DNA of 64,000 nucleotides. It comes from Cristatella mucedo. Its lineage: Eukaryota; Bryozoa; Phylactolaemata; Cristatellidae. How positions within the stretch are numbered: position 1 is the first letter of the stretch; each line of letters opens with the position of its first letter. Where the stretch lies: NCBI GenBank assembly GCA_009760855.2, contig WPIO01000001.1, positions 16,215,001 to 16,279,000 on the forward strand, written 5' to 3'. A program made the position numbers and the translations under genes. The notes under the pieces are model-generated. The model made no database searches. It saw nothing but the letters and a program-made list of their open reading frames with translations, and had not been told where the DNA came from. This document shows, piece after piece, positions 59,024 through 64,000 of this stretch.

Positions 59024-59269
59024 TAGGTGAATTAAAAAGCCACTTTGGCTCTACAGAGTTTACATCTACCGGGCGACAGTGAAATTCGACGGGAGTAGAG
59101 TTTAGCTTATGATGGCGCATGCTGGGTCATCTATTTCGAGAAACCTATGAAACCTTCTGGAGGAAACTTAATCCGTGTATATCCATCCCTATAATAGTCT
59201 ATATTTGTTAGTCCATTAGGAAGTTAGTCAGTTGTCCGTTACTGTCGTCACGTTTACACAGTCATTGAT

Positions 59270-59880
59270 GTGATATTTATAGCACTACTACGACGGTACA
59301 GTAATGATAGTGTCAAAAAATGTGCAAAGTATTTTTGCTAATGTAGCTACAACGCGCACTCAAATAGTTTAAATTGAACACTGAAGTTCTAGAAATTCAC
59401 AGAACTGTGAACTTCAGAGGGTTGTTTGAAGGGTAAAATTGCGTTCCAGCAGCTCTTCCGTTGCTGTCGGTCCAACTGACTGGCGCGTCAGGCGCTTTCC
59501 AGCTTACGCTTAGATGAGCTGAGTTAATAATATTAATAATAATAATAAATTTGTATAGCACCCTCAGAGGACTGAACCTCTCTCTAGGCACTTTACAGAT
59601 GCTTCATATAAATCATTACCAAATGTTTGGTGGTAACATCCGCAAGCAGCAGGATGTATCCTATTGGAAAGCTGCCAGACTATGCATGACCAACCGGAAG
59701 TCGTGTTGCCCTGCCTTTGGTTAGTGATGGACATGCGTAAATAGAACCTCCCCGTGATTCTTCAAGGAGGGCTCAATACACATCTGAATGGGGCGTGCTC
59801 ACCAGATCGGCCAGCGGACACTTGTGCCCGCCTTCCGAAGCAAAGACGAACACGTCATCCGTAATTCTTCACAGGTGCAT
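59270..59880 (+). repeat. Unclassified repeat E, first copy
   Basis: Colinear with 60540-61190. Shared blocks include 'ctacgacggtacagta' / 'ctgcgacggtacagta', 'ggcgctttccagctt', 'ctgcctttg', and 'gtcagcggac..cgaagcaaag' near the end. A LINE tail (59527-59603) interrupts this copy. Confidence 0.65.
59527..59603 (-). repeat. L2-like LINE 3' tail fragment
   Basis: Minus-strand tail (gtgcctagagagaggttcag..agggtgctatacaaattt) inserted into repeat E. Confidence 0.7.
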
Positions 59881-59883
59881 GCT

Positions 59884-59988
<105 letters not shown>

Positions 59989-60026
59989 ACTACAAGCTTG
60001 GTTTTTTTCCTTTGTTATTCCGTTAG

Positions 60027-60495
60027 TTGGTTGGTTGGTTGGTTGGTTGGTTGGTTGGTTGGTTGGTTGGTTGGTTGGTTGGTTGGTTGGTTGGTTGGTT
60101 GGTTGGTTGGTTGGTTGGTTGGTTGGTTGGTTGGTTGGTTGGTTGGTTGGTTGGTTGGTTGGTTGGTTGGTTGGTTGGTTGGTTGGTTGGTTGGTTGGTT
60201 GGTTGGTTGGTTGGTTGGTTGGTTGGTTGGTTGGTTGGTTGGTTGGTTGGTTGGTTGGTTGGTTGGTTGGTTGGTTGGTTGGTTGGTTGGTTGGTTGGTT
60301 GGTTGGTTGGTTGGTTGGTTGGTTGTTGGTTGGTTGGTTGGTTGGTTGGTTGGTTGGTTGGTTGGTTGGTTGGTTGGTTGGTTGGTTGGTTGGTTGGTTG
60401 GTTGGTTGGTTGGTTGGTTGGTTGGTTGGTTGGTTGGTTGGTTGGTTGGTTGGTTGGTTGGTTGGTTGGTTGGTTGGTTGGTTGGTTGGTTGGTT
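60027..60495 (+). repeat. (TTGG)n tetranucleotide array
   Basis: About 117 TTGG units over 469 bases with a single visible interruption (ggttgttgg) near 60325. Open frames reading WLVG or NQPT are artefacts. Confidence 0.98.
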
Positions 60496-60539
60496 AGATA
60501 GTTGGCCACAGTCACTGTCTTCGAGTTTAAATTTAGTCC

Positions 60540-61190
60540 TTGGTGTTGCATTGATTGTAATACTGCGACGGTACAGTATTGGTGAGTGTCAACAAAAGGG
60601 AGAAATAATTGCTTATTGGCATATGTAGCTGCAACAGGCAGTTGAAAATGATCATTTGAATGCTTGAACTTTACTTGACTATGAACTGAAAGAGGTGTTT
60701 CAAAAGGTGGCCTTTGCACTCCGGAGGCTTGCGCTTTTTGCACTACGACCCAATTTGCTTTCGCCCGAAGTAACGATGGAGCTTCCGGCGCTTTCCAGCT
60801 TCTGCTTGGATTAGCTGAGTTGTCGTATTATAAAGCTACTAGAGTGAGCGGAAATGACTGACTGGAAGTCGTTCTGAGCCTGCCTTTGCTAAGCGACTGC
60901 CATGTTTAAATAGAATCAGCCTGCGGTTCTTCACGGGGGCTTAATTTGCAGTTAGTATAAACGTAAAGATGGTCAGCACGTCCGCACGCTTTGTACATGC
61001 AACGCAATGCTGATTCGCTACCCGTAGCTTAAAAGTAAATTTCATAAAATTAGATATTTATTATGTTCGTTTTGTAATAAAATTATCCACTGGGGCGGGC
61101 TCGTCGGATAGGTCAGCGGACGGACACTAAAACTCGCTTTTCGAAGCAAAGGTGCAATTTTCCGTAATTTTTTAACGGTACAATGTTCGC
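60540..61190 (+). repeat. Unclassified repeat E, second copy
   Basis: Direct repeat of 59270-59880 across the AT/TTGG block. Diverged, but the blocks stay in order. Confidence 0.6.
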
Positions 61191-61602
61191 ATAAAGCCTG
61201 CGTTTCCGCCATCCATTGTGTAGAAGCAAATTTTCACAGTAACGCTGGAAACAAAGAGGAGCAAAATGAGCACAATAAGCATTTCTATCTTTGCAGGCAG
61301 CAAGGAGAAAAACAAGCAACAGAGGAAAACACTCAGTACGGCCACCATGCCGAAATTTAATCGAACGCTGCACACGACAAACTTTACGACAGGACGTTAG
61401 AAGAAAACTTTGAGGAGCTGCGTGCTGTCGAAGCTAAGCAAACGCTTCAAATACGTCATGGTGGTCAACCACAGAAAGAGACTTGGGGTAAGATTCGAGC
61501 ACCTTACGACCCAGGTTGTGGTATGGAGTCCTTGCCCAGGAATAGGCAAGGCTCGACAGCTAGGCTGGGCTTACCACTGGGTTGATTTTTCACGGGCATG
61601 AG
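61191..61602. other. Intergenic, unclassified
   Basis: Nothing recognised. Confidence 0.4.
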
Positions 61603-61647
<45 letters not shown>

Positions 61648-61702
61648 CATTTATATAGCATTTATATAGCATTTATATAGCATTTATATAGCATTTATAT
61701 AT
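61603..61702. repeat. (AT)n followed by 11-bp minisatellite
   Basis: A TA run of about 40 bases, then five copies of AGCATTTATAT. Confidence 0.95.
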
Positions 61703-62002
61703 GCTCGCCGAACCTAGTAACTTTGAACTGTGAAGTGAAACGCAGTAACTGTGAAGCGAACCGAGCCGGCCGGTTGCTAAGCAGCCTTGGCTTATGTCTA
61801 CTGTGAGAGCTGGTTATGTTTATTGGAGTTGCCTTTGAAGCTAGCATTGCTTCATCAGTGTTGGTCAAAGTATGCCATTGATAGTAACAAGACGTTGCAT
61901 TATCGAGGAACAGCGGAACACGAGGACTGACCCCACGTATTTGCAGGTCAGAACGGTCGAAAACCAAATCGTATTAACATCTAAAAATACAATTCACTGG
62001 AA

Positions 62003-62112
62003 TGGCATCTTAAGATAACTGAATCTCTATCCAGGCGCGTCACATGTGCCACAAGGCTCGAGCCCACGATCTCGGTCATCAAAGGCGAGCACCTTAATCA
62101 CTGGTGCAATCC
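62003..62112 (-). mobile_element. SINE-B copy, diverged
   Basis: Minus-strand head with 'gggctcgagcc' and tail 'gcgcctggatagagattcag'. Several deletions in the head. Confidence 0.7.
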
Positions 62113-62606
62113 TGTGAAGAATGCCGATCCTCCTTGGATTACTGTTTATAGGCATGTTTAAATTATGAACCAAACTCTTATCCAGTCTTGCTTTGAAGAG
62201 CCTTGACTTAACTGCGAGGCCAATGAATAGCAAAGGCTATTTTGCTCGTCAGTTGCTTCCACGGCAAGAGCTGCAGTAGCTCATTTTGTGTCTTTCTTCT
62301 AGCCGAAGATCTTACATTGAGCGTTCTTCTCATCGGGTGGCATAAGATATTCAGTTTCGTACTGGTTGGTTTATTGCTGCAAAGTGAAGCTTTAATAGCT
62401 TTTAATTTTGAAGAGTGAGTCGATCTCTCCTGTCATTGTAAAATGCATTCGTCGGTATTGTCTTAGAATTCACTTAGCCAGCCCATGAAAAAATCAAGCA
62501 AGTAATCCTCTTTGACATAGAAAAAGTCACCGAGCCGCATCATTCTATAATTATCTCTTCATATAGACGCGCCGACTCACTAGCTGCCAGCGAGAAACCC
62601 GAATTG
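62113..62606. other. Intergenic, unclassified
   Basis: Nothing recognised. Confidence 0.4.
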
Positions 62607-63632
62607 TAAACCTCGACTTTGAGGGGCGTGGCTCAAAGCAAAAGCTTTTCTTCAAAATCTTCTCAGAAAAGCTCTTTAGATCCTCTAAAAACTTTATTTA
62701 TTTTTTCATTCAAACTTGTATTTGTTGTTTTAACTGCTCAATTTGGCTAAAATTAAGGAAAGCAACCAATCAGTAGCCTCATCAGAAACCAATCAGAAGG
62801 GCTCAAAGATTTTTTAGCATCTTTCTTAGCAGCAACCTCTGGAGACAGATCCAAATTTTCAAGTCAACGGTCCACGGCTCGGCAGACCTCATTGGTCTCT
62901 CTTCCTTCAAAGTATTTAGCTTCTTTAAAAATGAAATGGCGGTTTTTTCTGGCTGCATACACATAATTTGCACTTCGAAGAAGCATCAATAGGACGGGCT
63001 TCTCAGCTCCTCTAAAATTAAAGGCAATACTTAATGTTCAAAACATTTGACTATCGTAACCAAAATAGCTCCATCCGAAAAAAATTCGGATGCTATCTTG
63101 ACTAATACTTACAACCCCGTCCATTCATAGACCAGAGCTCCGAAGGCAACCTGTCCGTGAGGCTTACCCCATCTATAAATTGTGGCAGCCTCCAACTGAG
63201 CAGCAGCCCAAAGCTGGTCGCTGAAGCTGCTCGCCGCCCAGACCTTGGACCGCTCAGGCTCCCTTCATCTCTTCATGAAAAAAAAGTTTTCCTTCTCATT
63301 TTCAGAGAGCCTGAAACTGTCCACGGAAGGCGGGGGCACCGAGTAAAGCCTCAACATACCCACCTGTCATTTCAGAAATGCGTGCTACGACTCATAGAGC
63401 CCAAATTGCACACCGAAGGCGAGTAAATTGGCTGGCCTCTTTAGATCTATCTCAAAGAAGACTTTGCCTGCACATAAACTCTAAAAACCGCTAATGCAAG
63501 AACAGCGGACCCATTTGCAGCAGCTGCCTCCAGATCAGCGTTTTAGCCGTTCGGCCCGGTTCCGGGTTTCCTTTAATAAACAGCATCTGCCTGAACCGTC
63601 TTGATCTGTGTGTCTCTGCCCGCACAAACATA
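62607..63632 (+). mobile_element. Possible LTR of a gypsy-type retroelement
   Basis: The right end has AATAAA (about 63575) followed by a short U5-like end, then 'taacagcggcgatgaagatg', which resembles the sequence just after the 5' LTR of many gypsy elements. The proposed left end (tgtaaacctcg) is a guess, since no second LTR is in the window. Confidence 0.3.
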
Positions 63633-63646
63633 ACAGCGGCGATGAA

Positions 63647-63960
63647 GATGAGATTCGAAAAACACGTTACGTGGAATACGACTCCGTCTGGTGCGCGAGC
63701 TACGCCAGCGTCCGAGGAGCAGACGTATGCACACTACGTTTCAATCGCTGCGAGGATGTGCCACGAGAAAAACATTTCAGAGGAGACCCAATGAAAGGCA
63801 ATGCTTATGAGTATCCTTCCGGGTAACAGGTATTCCATGCTCAAGGTGGTGATAGGTCCGGGAAAACCGGCGGAACTCCAGCTACAGGACCTTGTTGCCC
63901 TTGTCAGGAGGATCTGTGTCTGATGTGTGCTACATATGCGGCGGAGATTCCTGATCAGGC
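63647..63960 (+). pseudogene. Gypsy-type gag fragment, frameshifted, cut by window edge
   Basis: The frame opening ATGAAGATGAGATTC gives a short gag-like start. After a stop and frameshift, AMLMSILPGNRYSMLKVVIG and KPAELQLQDLVALVRR match the style of gypsy Gag (alanine-leucine-x-isoleucine-glycine..tyrosine-x-leucine-leucine, then P..L..L). Stops follow. The element presumably continues past 64000. Confidence 0.45.
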
Positions 63961-64000
63961 GGCATCTGTAATAGCTTCGATACTAACTCGAGTAATGAGA

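Overview
The window is nuclear DNA from an invertebrate animal. It has spliceosomal introns, a metazoan-style RAD17, an Orange-domain (Hairy/HES-type) protein, an astacin metalloprotease with a ShKT domain, L2/CR1-like non-LTR retrotransposons, tRNA-headed SINEs and Ty3/gypsy fragments. Astacin-ShKT fusions are common in cnidarians, nematodes, flatworms and molluscs, so the phylum cannot be fixed from this window. Base composition is uneven: AT-balanced, repeat-rich DNA alternates with CpG-rich islands (5.6-7.1, 23.2-32.0, 39.7-40.8 and 57.6-58.5 kb).

Two genes could be rebuilt exon by exon with matching splice phases. RAD17 (+, 5689-13867) has two exons and 668 codons plus stop; its single 6.2 kb intron holds a SINE, a LINE and a long, nearly identical inverted repeat. 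A secreted astacin-like zinc metalloprotease (-, 58363-46881) has nine exons and 396 codons plus stop, from a TATA promoter and signal peptide through a furin-type site, the catalytic domain and a C-terminal ShKT domain. One of its introns appears to be GC-AG. A third gene (+, ORF 29232-29738) encodes a 168-residue Orange-domain protein with no visible bHLH and an acidic tail. A degenerate copy of its start lies 1.9 kb upstream.

The rest is mainly repeats. There are about nine copies of one L2-like LINE (only 20715-23090 keeps recognisable endonuclease), a second LINE family, at least six copies of a tRNA-derived SINE (SINE-A), five of another (SINE-B) whose tail matches the LINE 3' end, two gypsy relics and an unclassified cysteine-rich domain fragment. 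Simple repeats are extreme: (GCC)n of 734 bp, (TTGG)n of about 470 bp, (AT)n of 100 bp, and long CT or GA tracts.

The three genes (checkpoint clamp loader, Orange protein, secreted protease) show no sign of functional linkage. The best leads are the GCC array at a CpG island, the bHLH-less Orange gene with its roughly 390-nt pyrimidine tract before the acceptor, the foldback inside the RAD17 intron, and a gypsy relic enclosed by terminal inverted repeats. I did not find a convincing wholly new multi-gene system.
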